DNA of 40,000 nucleotides, from positions 1-40,000 of the forward strand of contig JAQGDQ010001392.1 of NCBI GenBank assembly GCA_030141605.1, in the 5' to 3' direction. The notes under the pieces were generated by a model. That model saw nothing but the letters and a program-made list of their open reading frames with translations, was not told the origin of the DNA and searched no databases. Of the stretch, positions 1-25,390 are shown piece after piece. The position numbers and the translations under genes are program-made. The stretch comes from Tubiluchus corallicola (Eukaryota; Priapulida; Priapulimorpha; Priapulimorphida; Tubiluchidae). Positions within the stretch are counted from its first letter, which is position 1, and each line of letters starts with the position of its first letter.

Positions 1-1020
1 GCATTTAAAGTATTAGTGGAGTGCTGCTAAAGAAAGGTTTGCAGAGCTAGTTTAAGTCATATTATTGATAAACGACAATGATGTCGCCATAATGACATAA
101 TTAATCATCGTAACCCTTAGCCGACCAAAATGTTATAAAAAATTACCCCAGAGATGTTTACTCACACTTTTTTATATTGGTGCATATAACGAATAATTTT
201 CAAACTGGTAGTGATTAAATATCTTTCAGTTATTTGTTAGGCAAACACCCCTTGGTTTGTTGAAAAGTATTATTCGTGGTTTTTATAAAACACAAGTGCC
301 AGATACTACCTTATGTGGGATAATTTATTTCCCCACTTGGATTTTTATGTAGGCAAAATTTTGGATTTTACATGGAAGTATTTTTCTTTCTAGCAGTACC
401 ATATGCTTACCTTGACAACTGAGAAGTGTTCCAAACCAACCTCCAATTGCAGGCCACAGTTCTGTAAAGTGATTTTTCTTACAATCTGTTGAGGAAATTC
501 CACATTTGTGGACATTCTCCATTTAGTAATATGGTAGGAAATCTTGCTGTAAGAGGTGACTAAGCTTGAAGCTGATAGAAATTAAATTTTAGAAGATCCA
601 ACAAGTGAAGATGAAGTGGATGTATCAGAATTAAACAGTGAAAATCATTAGCCTATTAGAAGAATTGTCACAAGACTAGACAAACACACGAATAATATAG
701 TACAATGGTGCAATACCCCATTTATCCTTGGCGCCGAAATATATTGTTACCAATTTGTCGCAGAACTTGATTTTGTACTACCAGGAGCAACCAGTCATTC
801 TATCCAGCAAATAGCATGTTAAGAAAAACCTTCATGGGGTAATTTGTAACCCTACTTGGTCTTTATCATGATATAAAAGCTCCTTGGTCGACTAACGGGA
901 GAAAGTGTTTTGCAGGGAAAATCAAAAATGGAATGGACAGGGGACAGTGGGCAAAGTGTGATGCAGAAACGAGGAAAGTTATTGACAAACGTTTTATTTA
1001 CTTTTTTGTTTTTCTTATAC
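1..1020. other. Upstream flank of the MGAT3-like gene, no supported gene
   Basis: AT-rich sequence with no recognisable coding region. A short minus-strand open frame at 325-522 ends in a good donor-like site but matches nothing I recognise and is not called. The non-coding leader exon of the downstream glycosyltransferase is probably here or further left, because that gene's coding exon is preceded by a 3' splice site. No TATA box or CpG-rich promoter can be assigned. Confidence 0.5.
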
Positions 1021-1022
1021 AG
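1001..1022 (+). other. 3' splice site before the MGAT3-like coding exon
   Basis: A T-rich tract ending in CTTATACAG lies 17 bases before the ATG at 1040. It fits the acceptor of an intron in the 5' untranslated region, a common arrangement for GT17 genes with a single coding exon. Inferred from consensus only. Confidence 0.55.
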
Positions 1023-1039
1023 AACATTATTTGGGCCTT

Positions 1040-2344
1040 ATGGAATACAAACGGAAATGGCTATTTGTCATCGACTCTCTGGTCGCTGTCCAGTTCGGTT
1101 TAATATTAGTATATGTATGGATCAATGGCGATACTAACTCAGTGTCATGGCATAAAGGAAGACATTTAAAAACAAAAGTTAGCCAGAATCTCACCTTTGT
1201 GTCTCCGTATAAATTTAAGTTTTATAATCCGTTACGTCCAGAAGTGTTCACTCTGTCAGATTTGGATAGTATCGCTTCAGAAACGTGTTACAAAAAGGGC
1301 ACAGTAGAGATATTGCAGAATAATTCTTGTACTTGTAAAGCTGACTGGCATGGTCTTAGGTGTGATATCCCTGATATCGTCTACAAATCGAACATTAACA
1401 AGTTTCAACATGATCTCGTTAGGCGCAATACGCCCAGACGAATACTAAATGGGATGAATGTGAATCACGAAGTTGACCATTTAGAAATTCGTATTCACGA
1501 ACTGTGGAATGTGGTGGATGTCTTTATTGTGTGTGAATCGAACTATACTGCTTTTGGTACTCCTAAAAATCTTACAATATTTTCGCTGCTGAGACAGGGC
1601 TTCCTTCGGGAATTTCAAAGCAAGATTTTATACGTATTTCTGGACCATTTTCCAGCAGGAGGCAGAGAAGATGGCTGGATTGCAGATGATTACTTGAGAA
1701 CTTTTTTGGGAAGACAGACTCTAAAGCAAATCAGAGGCATCAAGCTTGATGATATTTTTATTTTAAATGATGCTGATGAAATACCCCAAGAAAAAGCGGT
1801 GTGGTTTCTCAAAAATTATGACGGCTATCCAGAGCCGATCGGGTTTTGGTTTCAGTGGTCATACTATGGTTTCTTCTGGACTGGACCAGAAAAAAATGGA
1901 ATTTCTCGCCACTTGAAGAAGGTTGGCGCAGCTAGTATTGGTTTTTTACAGGATGCTTATGAAAACAATTTTATTCTCCTGAGACGTAAATCCCTGGAAA
2001 ACATCAAAAGGAATGCGTACAAAATTCACAAGGTGCAATTGTGGTCTATGGGTTTACCTTATGGACCATTTGCAGGCTGGCATTGTTCTTGGTGCTTTAC
2101 ACCTGATGGTATTAGGACTAAGCTCATATCTGCTCAAAATGGCGATTTTCCTCGCTGGGGGAACTACCCGACTAAAACGAATGTGTCTTATATCAGAACC
2201 CTAATTCGGGATGGACGGTACTTTGATGATGCTAAGAAATTTTCGTTTTTGACATCCACGGCGTCTGAAAACTTCTTTGCGCCAGAATATGCGGTGAGAA
2301 ATAGCGAAAAGTTTGCGTATTTGTTGAAAAATCCTTATCTGTAA
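1040..2344 (+). CDS. MGAT3: Beta-1,4-mannosyl-glycoprotein 4-beta-N-acetylglucosaminyltransferase (MGAT3-like, GT17)
   Basis: This family adds the bisecting GlcNAc in beta-1,4 linkage to the core mannose of N-glycans in the Golgi, using UDP-GlcNAc. The 434-residue product is close to vertebrate MGAT3 in length and is uninterrupted. Visible parts: a short basic cytoplasmic tail and a signal-anchor helix at about residues 7-28 (type II membrane protein); an EGF-like cysteine motif at about 83-108 (CTCKADWHGLRC), also present before the catalytic domain in vertebrate MGAT3; then the GT17 domain from about 135 to the end, with VNHEVDHLEIRIHEL, VCESNYTAFG, DHFPAGGREDGWIADDYLR, the acidic DADEIP motif at about 244-249, FAGWHCSWCF and SAQNGDFPRWG. 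The ATG at 1040 is chosen because it directly precedes the anchor. The entire coding region is one exon, behind a probable 5' UTR intron. Orthology to MGAT3 is strong by motif; activity on bisecting sites is inferred from the family. Confidence 0.96.
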   Translation: MEYKRKWLFVIDSLVAVQFGLILVYVWINGDTNSVSWHKGRHLKTKVSQNLTFVSPYKFKFYNPLRPEVFTLSDLDSIASETCYKKGTVEILQNNSCTCKADWHGLRCDIPDIVYKSNINKFQHDLVRRNTPRRILNGMNVNHEVDHLEIRIHELWNVVDVFIVCESNYTAFGTPKNLTIFSLLRQGFLREFQSKILYVFLDHFPAGGREDGWIADDYLRTFLGRQTLKQIRGIKLDDIFILNDADEIPQEKAVWFLKNYDGYPEPIGFWFQWSYYGFFWTGPEKNGISRHLKKVGAASIGFLQDAYENNFILLRRKSLENIKRNAYKIHKVQLWSMGLPYGPFAGWHCSWCFTPDGIRTKLISAQNGDFPRWGNYPTKTNVSYIRTLIRDGRYFDDAKKFSFLTSTASENFFAPEYAVRNSEKFAYLLKNPYL

Positions 2345-2754
2345 AGCAAGGTGTGCGATAAAAACTGCACTGCAAAAATTGCACAGGAAAAAAAGCACAA
2401 TTGGAAAAGTAGGGAGAAAAAGTAGTTGTAACTAGGTTACAATTTTCACTTTTGTACTCATCCGTTTGGAGTTCTCATCAAAACTATACTGACATACCCA
2501 AACTAGAAGGATTAATTGACAATTTTTTTATTTTTATGTATACCTCTGGAATCTGTGGTGGATATGTTCCTATTTTTATTATTTTTCCTAGTTTAGTGTT
2601 TACGACTACTGCACAGAATTTCAGGACTAAAATGCTATTTTAACCTTGTTAAAAAGAGGCTACTGCTTAGAAGGAGTTGACAGGAGTTGATATACACCAG
2701 TTGGCGCCAATACATATTCCATATTGAAAATTGTCACAATGTACTTCACAATAG
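2345..2754 (+). other. 3' flank of the MGAT3-like gene
   Basis: Probably 3' untranslated sequence followed by spacer. No canonical AATAAA was found on the + strand here; GATAAA just after the stop is a weak variant. Nothing else is recognisable. Confidence 0.4.
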
Positions 2755-3545
2755 TAAATGTTAATGTAAATCTGTGAACATACATCAGTGAATGTAAGTC
2801 TGTGAACATACATCAGTGAATGTAAGTCTGTGAACATACACTAGCGAATGTAAATGTAAGTCTGTGAACATACAGCAGTGAATGGAAATGTAAATCTGTG
2901 AACATACATTAGTGAATGTAAGTTTGTGAACATACATCAGTGAATGTAAGTCTGTGAACATACATCAGTGAATGTAAGTCTGTGAACATGCATCAGCGAA
3001 TGTAAATGTAAGTCTGTGAACATACATCAGTGAATGTAAATGTAAGTCTGTGAACATACATCAGTGAATGTAAATGTAAGTCTGTGAACATACATCAGTG
3101 AATGTAAGTCTGTGAACATGCATCAGTGAATGTAAATGTAAGTCTGTGAACATACATCAGTGAATGTAAGTCTGTGAACATGCATCAGTGAATGTAAATC
3201 AGTGAATGTAAGTCTGTGAACATACATCAGTGAATGTAAATCTGTGAACATACATCAGGGAATGTAAATGTAAGTCTGTAAACATACATCAGTGAATGTA
3301 AATCAGTCAATGTAAATCAGTGAGCATACATCAGGGAATGTAAATGTAAGTCTGTGAACATACATCAGCGAATGTAAATGTAAGTCTGTAAACATACATC
3401 AGTGAATGTAAATCAGTGAGTATACATCAGGGAATGTAAATGTAAGTCTGTGAACATACATCAGCGAATGTAAATTAAATCAGTGAACATGCATCAGTGA
3501 ATGTAAGTCTGTGAACATGCATCAGTAAATGTAAATCAGTGAACT
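2755..3545. repeat. 28-bp minisatellite (about 25 units)
   Basis: Tandem copies of a 28-base unit that reads AATGTAAGTCTGTGAACATA followed by CATCAGTG. Many units carry a 6-base insertion (extra GTAAAT), giving 34-base variants, and later units show a CAGTGAATGTAAAT half-unit. Each unit can be split into two similar 14-base halves (TGTAAGTCTGTGAA and CATACATCAGTGAA). It lies just beyond the 3' end of the glycosyltransferase gene. Unit edges are approximate. Confidence 0.95.
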
Positions 3546-3732
3546 TTTTTGACTGAGGGTGAAATATAGACAAATGAAATGGGCGAAAAAATACTAGCCA
3601 ATCCAGAAAATCATCAGCTGCTACTTCAAGCATACAAGATAGCAAGACTCTGGGGAGTATCCATTATGGGGAGTAGAAACAGTTTTTCGTAAACCCATGC
3701 AAAATGCACCAAACGTTTACAGTCCTGAAGGA

Positions 3733-4105
3733 GTTTTAATAATACTAAAGTGTTTCTTTTAATTAAATAACAGGTTAAAAATTTAATTAATGGCCGGTGA
3801 ACGCAATTAGTGATGACATCATAATTGAACATAATTTTCAACAGCACAAACATCCATGAGCGTGTTGCACATGTTTGCCAAAGCAAAAATTGAAGTGCTG
3901 TGCGTGCTCCATGTACTGTGGCATACAAGAACGCTACAAATTTTAAGTTTGAAATTCAAATCTCAAATTTTCTCACTATGTTAACGCATGAGTTCTCTAA
4001 CGTCTCACAACTGAACTGAAAGGTACATTACCTGTTTTTTGGGGTGTGTAACGCATGCATGTTTTTTTGAGAAGCATCCAAGCAGCGAATGGGGAAAGTT
4101 TACAT
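3733..4105 (+). mobile_element. Degraded copy of TTAA-MITE family 1
   Basis: Resembles the interior of the intact element at 17711-18320: an AATTAA-rich part, then a GGC-GTGA-CG segment, TGATGACATCA, ACATAATTTTC, CGTGTTGCACATGTTTGC and TTGAAGTGCTGTGCG. Both termini have decayed, so the limits are approximate. Non-coding. Confidence 0.7.
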
Positions 4106-4496
4106 AGATAAACCCACAATCAGCTCTCGGATTTTGCATCATTTTATTCTTAAATTTACAAATTTTGCTAGCTTATACACTAAACTAGGCATTAAAACAT
4201 TACTTAGCTAAACATTGAAGTTGTAAAAAAATCTTACTTTTAAAAATGCGACTACCGACACATTGTCAAATAGTTGCAGCAGTCTCAGTTTGTTACTTAT
4301 CTTCATCAATACACAATATCTAATATATATCCCGAGCTTCACGATTGAGATGCATATTGTAACATTCACCTGCTGGATTTATAAGCCGGAAATATTAAAA
4401 TTCTTGTATTAAATAATTAAAAAGTTATTTTATTGCAAAAATGTTCTCAGCCAGATATTTGAACTACAAAAGGCTTAGTTTGTTTGTCATAACGTA

Positions 4497-4548
4497 CCAG
4501 ATTTATCTGGGGGGCAGCACCAACACGATTTTCTTCCTGGTGCTGTCC
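4497..4548. other. Paired hairpins (14-base palindrome plus 11-bp stem-loop)
   Basis: CCAGATTTATCTGG (4497-4510) is a perfect short palindrome. Directly after it, GGGCAGCACCA (4512-4522) can pair with TGGTGCTGTCC (4538-4548), with one G-U pair and a 15-base loop. Function unknown. Confidence 0.55.
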
Positions 4549-4806
4549 ATGAGGCATACCAGTAGCCTCGATAAAAATTATATATTAATCTTTTCTTGTC
4601 AAAATTTGTTATTTTAATGCTTTATGAGTAAATTAGCATTGTAAAACTTGTATACTCATGGTAAATCTAGCAATAAATTCTAAATTCTAAAATAACGTCA
4701 CATTTTTTGGTAAAAATTCATTCTTTATCGCAAAACTTTTAGCGTCTTACTTTTTTAGTTTCTAAAATCAAGATCGGACACTTTGATTAGGTAAACTTGC
4801 TCACTA

Positions 4807-4812
4807 TTTATT
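4807..4812 (-). terminator. Candidate polyadenylation signal of the receptor gene
   Basis: TTTATT on the + strand reads AATAAA on the minus strand, about 300 bases after the receptor stop codon at 5113-5115. It is a simple motif in AT-rich DNA, so support is weak. Confidence 0.35.
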
Positions 4813-5112
4813 GTGAATTTCTCTAATCCCAATATGGCATAAAATGTTATTAGCCCCAAATCATTTGTAGACACATTAGCAATCTCGTCGTAACACGTCT
4901 TGATTTAATAAAATTAGGTAGATAGCTGGCCTAAATTAAATTGATCAAATGATTAGGCCTGAAATCGCCACTGGGTGGCCAAAGCAAACAAAAGGAGGCC
5001 AACATGCCAAACTTTCAGCACAGTATGTAATATCGTAGTATTCTTGTAATACAAAACAGATGTTGTTAACACGCTACAAACAGTTGCTTATAATCTTGCA
5101 GTAGAAAATTGT

Positions 5113-20456
<15,344 letters not shown>

Positions 20457-20629
20457 CTAAAAACGACAAAAACGTTAAATTTCCAGATAAAATTTTTGGA
20501 CTACATCATTAAAATAAGTGATCAGAACTAAAGGCCGTTGGCTTCACGTGTTTTTCTTTAATTTCATTTGCGTCTGATTCCATTTAATCCCTACTAGTAC
20601 TGTAGATGCTTTAGTACATTGACACTTAA

Positions 20630-21070
20630 ACGCAAACAGCATGATTTTTCATATCTGATCCCATTTTGAAACACAGTAAACAATATACATTTTAACACCT
20701 ACAAAACTCCAAAGCTCTGATTATTTCTGATAATTAATTAATAAACTTAATTAACGGCAGGCGAGCCAAAATAGTGATGACATCACAAATGAAAATAATT
20801 CACGCAATCCACGAATATTTACCACTGACTCGAACGTGTGCACTACGTCACAACTGAACGCCTTTGAACTGAGATGTACAGCACCTGTTTTTGTGTAACG
20901 CGTTTCCGGCGTGTGCACATGCTGATGACCATCTAACTAACGAAGGACAAAATGCATGTAACAGCGAAGAACTAGTCACGCGAACGAGAAATCACGTTTC
21001 TGTGATAATAATTCCGTCACCTAGATTCTTTCACAAAGTAAATGGTTTTGAGCTGTAGTTTAAGATTTGG
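20630..21070 (+). mobile_element. TTAA-MITE family 1, diverged copy
   Basis: TTAA at 20626-20629 followed by a decayed left end containing CAGCATGATTTTTCATAT. The interior is colinear with the reference to TAGTTTAAGATTTGG, then it runs directly into MITE family 4. Confidence 0.8.
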
Positions 21071-21421
21071 TAAGCGCAGCTGCTGTAGGTCAAAAGTTAA
21101 GTGTACAACAGCAACGCCCCTTAATCACAACCGTCACGTGACATGTGTGTAAAGCAAAGCCGTCTGCCGTAACTTTAGTTGTTTTACGTGGCCTTAACTT
21201 AATTATGCATTAGTCTGTGCATAGAGTGCTTTACTAGCAGGATCTTGCTTGCGAACAAGAAAAAATGAACTAGGCAAGGTTCTAGCTAGCTGTTAAAACT
21301 GTTACTATCACAATAGCTTGGGCTGCGAGGCGTTGTCAAGTGTGCACAAATGTGTTGTCTGACACACTTAACCTTTGACCTTTTCACGATCATCATCAAT
21401 CACTGGAACTCTGAAAAGGCT
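21071..21421 (+). mobile_element. TA-flanked MITE (family 4), left-truncated copy
   Basis: Shares with 22738-23043 and 27860-28238 (minus) the blocks AACCGTCACGTG, GTGTAAAGCAAA, GGTTCTAGCTAGCTGTTA, CACACTTAACCTTTGACC and ATCATCATCAATCACTGGAA. It ends AAAAGGCT followed by TA. Confidence 0.8.
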
Positions 21422-22019
21422 TACTTATAGAATCCCACATTTTAAACTTAAACAACTCATACTTAATCTATGATAATGATCATTTTTAACTAAATTTTCA
21501 TCTACAAATCTCTTACATTACCTTAACCTGTATTTACATTATTGGATAGCTCAAAAACGGAAGTTTATCGAAAATTTGTGTAAAAATTGTATCTTAATTA
21601 CTAGTAATCGATGTTGTGCTAATCGTTGAAGAAGATCCAATCAACTTTTCACTAATCTCGTTTTTAATCTGCGTTCTAATCGTCCTAAAGCACTTTAATT
21701 CACTTTGAGACAAAATTCATTAAATGGGATTGTGCTAATCAGTTTTTGCTCTGTCACTGTTAACAGAGGCGTTCAATAGCCGTTTAAAGAAGCTAAACAA
21801 GGGCATTAGTTGTTTTAAAAGACACAAATAGATTAATAAATTCTAGGTGCATAGGGACAGTGATAACATTGGGAGCATTTTTTAGAACCCAGTGGCTATA
21901 TTTTCTTTCATTGAACAGAATAATTTCTTTTAAAACTTTTTATGGGTTGTAAATTCCAAAAGTAAAGTGGAAAAACCGATTAAGCAATTGAATGGACGAG
22001 CGAGCGAAAATATAAACGA
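21422..22019. other. Spacer, no supported feature
   Basis: AT-rich; nothing recognised. Confidence 0.4.
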
Positions 22020-22262
22020 ACCAGCGAACGAGTGAAAAAAGTTTCTGCAAGGAAAACAAAAAACAAATGAACGAATGAACGAGTGAGTGAGTGAATGAAT
22101 GAATGAATGAATGAATGAATGAATGAATGAATGAATGAATGAATGAATGAATGAATGAATGAATGAATGAATGAATGAATGAATGAATGAATGAATGAAT
22201 GAATGAATGAATGAATGAATGAACGAATGAAAGAATGAAAAATGAACGACCGAACGAACGAA
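22020..22262. repeat. (GAAT)n microsatellite
   Basis: Pure GAAT core at about 22090-22222 with GAAC/GAGT variants on each side. Long open frames on the minus strand are repeat translations (Phe-Ile-His-Ser). Confidence 0.97.
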
Positions 22263-22539
22263 TGACTGGAACAACGAAAACCGATTAGGGGAAAAGCAGC
22301 TGAAAAGAAAAAAGGAAGGAGAAAGAAAAAGGAAAATAAATAAAATGAAAAACAGAAAAGCAGAAAAGCAGAAACGGGAGGTGAAAGAAAGAAAAATGGA
22401 ACAAAGATAGAAGAAATAAAAAAGAGAAAGATAGTTGGGGAAAAAGTAGCAGGAAAGGCAAAAAGCACACATACGAACAAATAAAGAGTCAAATGAACAA
22501 ATGATAAAGTCACTCATTGTAAACAAACACTCACATACG

Positions 22540-22612
22540 CACACACGCACGCACGCACGCACACGCACGCACGCACACACACACACGTACGCGCGCACAC
22601 ACACAGACATAT
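22540..22612. repeat. (CA)n/(CGCA)n repeat
   Basis: Alternating purine-pyrimidine tract of CACG and CA units. Confidence 0.95.
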
Positions 22613-22737
22613 AACTGGAAATTTAATTTTGTTTTGTTCTTTTCTCTGAAAAAGTGGGTAAAAGTAGACGTGTAAATAGGTTCAGGGTTCGATCAACTAG
22701 CAAAGATTTATAAACACAGGAGTCTTTTGCGTGAATA

Positions 22738-23043
22738 AGTCTTCTCACAGTTTCGCTAAGCGCACGCGCTGTTGCCGTACATCAAATGTTAAGTGTACTA
22801 CTACAAGGCGTCTTAACTACAACCGTCACGTGCACGTGTGTAAAGCAAACCGCCTGCCGCATCAGTTCAGTAGCTTCATTGCTTTACGTGAACTAGGTAA
22901 GGTTCTATCTAGCTATTAGAACTGTTACTATTACAACAGTTTGGGCTGTGAGGCATTGTCAAGCGTACAAAATGCGTTATCTGGCACACTTAACCTTTGA
23001 CGTTTTAACGATCATCATCAATCACTGGAACTGTGAAAAGGCT
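22738..23043 (+). mobile_element. TA-flanked MITE (family 4), complete short copy (306 bp)
   Basis: Flanked by TA (22736-22737 and 23044-23045). Ends are inverted: AGTCTTCTCACAGTTTC at left, and AGCCTTTTCACAGTTCC on the opposite strand at right. The TA target and TIRs fit a Tc1/mariner-type non-autonomous element. Lacks about 70 bases of the longer copy. Confidence 0.85.
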
Positions 23044-23167
23044 TATTACATCAAGACAATGCGTTCAACAACGTTTGTCAAAGAAACATAATCTATAATC
23101 CCTCTACACTAACCCTCCTCATCTTTCGTCTAAAGCGCCCACATTTTTCACATTTTTTCACTGGTAT

Positions 23168-23196
23168 ACAAGCTATACAGATGTGGTATAGCTTGT
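23168..23196. other. 11-bp perfect hairpin
   Basis: ACAAGCTATAC and GTATAGCTTGT separated by 7 bases; flanking CACT/AGTG can extend the stem after a bulge. Confidence 0.7.
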
Positions 23197-23199
23197 AGT

Positions 23200-23556
23200 G
23201 GACAATCTTTAAATCTAAAAGAAACAAATCGCGACTGCAGGCGAGCAAATGTTGTGTCCTCGAGCCCAGCTTTAGACGATAATCAATAGCGCGTTTCGGT
23301 TTCTCTTCGATATTTTACCAATCATTTGCGCTACGCCAGGCAGCCGAAATGTTGTTGTTTCCGGGGACGGTAAGCGGAAATGTAAACCACTTGGTGAAGC
23401 CAAACAACAAATATTTTATCGCGGGATGAAAGTAATAACTTCATGGCTCTGACACTGAGGTGAGAAAGCATAAATTTTGCTTAATGATTAATGCAACTGT
23501 GTTCACATTAACCCACAAAAAGGTTTTTATCAGAAACAGAAAAGAACCGTTCCGGT
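23200..23556. other. Spacer, no supported feature
   Basis: Slightly less AT-rich than its surroundings; no gene or repeat recognised. Confidence 0.35.
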
Positions 23557-23558
23557 AA

Positions 23559-24102
23559 AGGAAGATCCGGTATACTTTTTAACACAATTAATACTGCAGA
23601 AAGCGTTTCTGACATTTAAATAATAGATTAAAAACTTAATTAACGGCGGCGAGCCCAACTATTGATGACACCACAAACAACAAAAAATTCCACGAGCGTG
23701 TTGCAGCATCTTTGCGAAAGCGAAAATGAAGTGCAGTGTTACTGTAAGATATTCAGTGTGTTGTACTAAAAGTAGACAAGTTTTAGGATAAAAATTCAAA
23801 TTTCAAATTTACCGCTGTTCTCACGCATGAGCTGTCAAACGTGTGCAGTTCGTCCCAAACTAACACCTCTGAACTGAGACGTACACCACCTACTTTTTTG
23901 CAACACGTTTGTGAAATGCCGTCTAACTAGCGAATGTCGAAATGCATGTAACAACGAAGAACTAGTGGCGCGAATGCGAAATTGTGTTTGTGTGGTAATA
24001 ATTCTTTCACGTAAGTCATTCTTGAAAAAAATAGTATATTTCCTTTCAATATTTTAAAAAGTAAATTATGACCTACACTTTAAGATTACGTCCGGTTTTA
24101 CT
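23559..24102 (+). mobile_element. TTAA-MITE family 1, copy with shortened left end
   Basis: Left flank GTAA (one change from TTAA), then AGGAAGATCCGG joined early to TATACTTTTTAACAC, a deletion of about 30 bases. Right end CGTCCGGTTTTACT followed by TTAA (24103-24106). Confidence 0.85.
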
Positions 24103-24114
24103 TTAAAGAGGAAA

Positions 24115-25140
24115 GGGGAATTTTAAAGTACGGTCCAAAAAATGTTTCATGCTTACCTGCTTGAAAGACTTATGTAATTGGCAAAGAGAATTTTTAGTAC
24201 TGAAATGTTTGTGCTAATTAGCAAAATGCTACTAATTTGCCACCACTGGCTCACTACTGAAAGCACGTATCTTTAATCTTATTGACAATATAATGTAATT
24301 TATACTTTTTGTCGAGAACAAGAATAAAATCTGGCATCAGGCAGGAACGGAGAATTTATTTTGGTTCCTAGATCTCCTTATTTCGTGTTTAGCTCAGAAA
24401 TGGTGGGAGAGTCGATGTATCAAACTAAATGTTTTATCTAAAATTTGTTCTCGAAAGGTATTTAATTAGTGTTTTATGTCCATTGCCGTGTCACCTGTAT
24501 ATATTTGTAAATGAAGGCAATAAACGTATGAGTTAAAATATCATTACGTACTTATTTAGATTATCACTTTATATATAACGACATAACATAACAACATAAT
24601 AACTTCACAACATGACCTGTAAACAAAACAAAATAGTGTTAGTCAAAGTTACGAAATTAACAATTTAATATGTCATCCTGGGATACTTTACTCCCGACAC
24701 ACTTAGTGTCTTTATTACGTGAAGAAAAGCCGGTTCCTATACGTGGAGAAAACTTCCCTTTAACTACAGTTAGTACATATTAAGTTAAGAGATAACTTTG
24801 CCTCTTAACGTGGTGAAAAACCTACTCGGTCAACTTATCACGACCGTCAGGTTTTTCCCAACGAGTTATTTCCTGCCTTGGACTTTATGCAAGGCCTATT
24901 CATTAAACAATTACACGGTTAGTGATGCAACAAGATAGGTTTCCTATATACATACTTGCACAAAAGAACTACAGAAGTAATGTACTCTACTTATGTACTT
25001 TTTCTTTAAGTACTTCATACAGTTATTTATACAGAGCAAAATAATAATTTTCTTACATCCGAAATGAGTTTCCGACACTTTTTTAGTTAGCGAAGAGTGT
25101 ACGACGAATGCTCTGATTATTTTTTTTCAATTTTTGCGCA
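24115..25140 (+). mobile_element. TTAA-MITE family 2 copy interrupted by about 750 bases
   Basis: 24115-24305 matches the family middle (ACCTGCTTGAAAGACTTATG; AATCTTATTGACAATATAAT). The match resumes at about 25080 (TTTTTTAGTTAGCGAAGAGT; ACGAATGCTCTGATTATTTT). The intervening segment has an AATAAA near 24520 and an inverted repeat TCGAGAACAA/TTGTTCTCGA near 24314 and 24447, but no recognised family. Confidence 0.6.
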
Positions 25141-25342
25141 ATCATGGAAAGAAGTTCAACCTGGATACATTATGCACATTCAATAAAATTCGCTAACCTT
25201 AGATATTTACCAAATCATGAATTGGCTGAAATTTGCGTCAGGTCACTAAAATGGGAATCCCTGCTATCGCAAAACTTCTTTTACGCACTCTCATCACATT
25301 TCTCAATATTACGTGCTGATCATAACATGTCCCAATTGCCAG

Positions 25343-25390
25343 ACACGCACACGCACGCACGTGCACACACACACGCGCGCGCGCGCGCAT
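25343..25390. repeat. (CA)n(CG)n alternating tract
   Basis: CACACGCACGCACG and a run of seven CG dinucleotides; alternating purine-pyrimidine. Confidence 0.95.

Larger units (their letters stand above)
4106..5112. other. 3' flank of the receptor gene (minus strand) and spacer
   Basis: AT-rich sequence beyond the receptor stop codon. It should contain the receptor's 3' untranslated region, and it includes a candidate polyadenylation signal and a hairpin (separate entries). No other gene signal is seen. Confidence 0.5.

Noticed and set aside
325-522. Minus-strand open frame (ELWPAIGGWFGTLLSCQG) ending at a GTAAGC donor-like site
   Set aside because: No family resemblance and no partner exon; a chance frame is as likely.
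2755-3545. CRISPR-like array of regular repeats
   Set aside because: The units are contiguous tandem copies without unique spacers, and the sequence is eukaryotic.
21930-22610. 226-residue minus-strand open frame
   Set aside because: It is mostly the translation of the GAAT and CA repeats (Phe-Ile-His-Ser runs).
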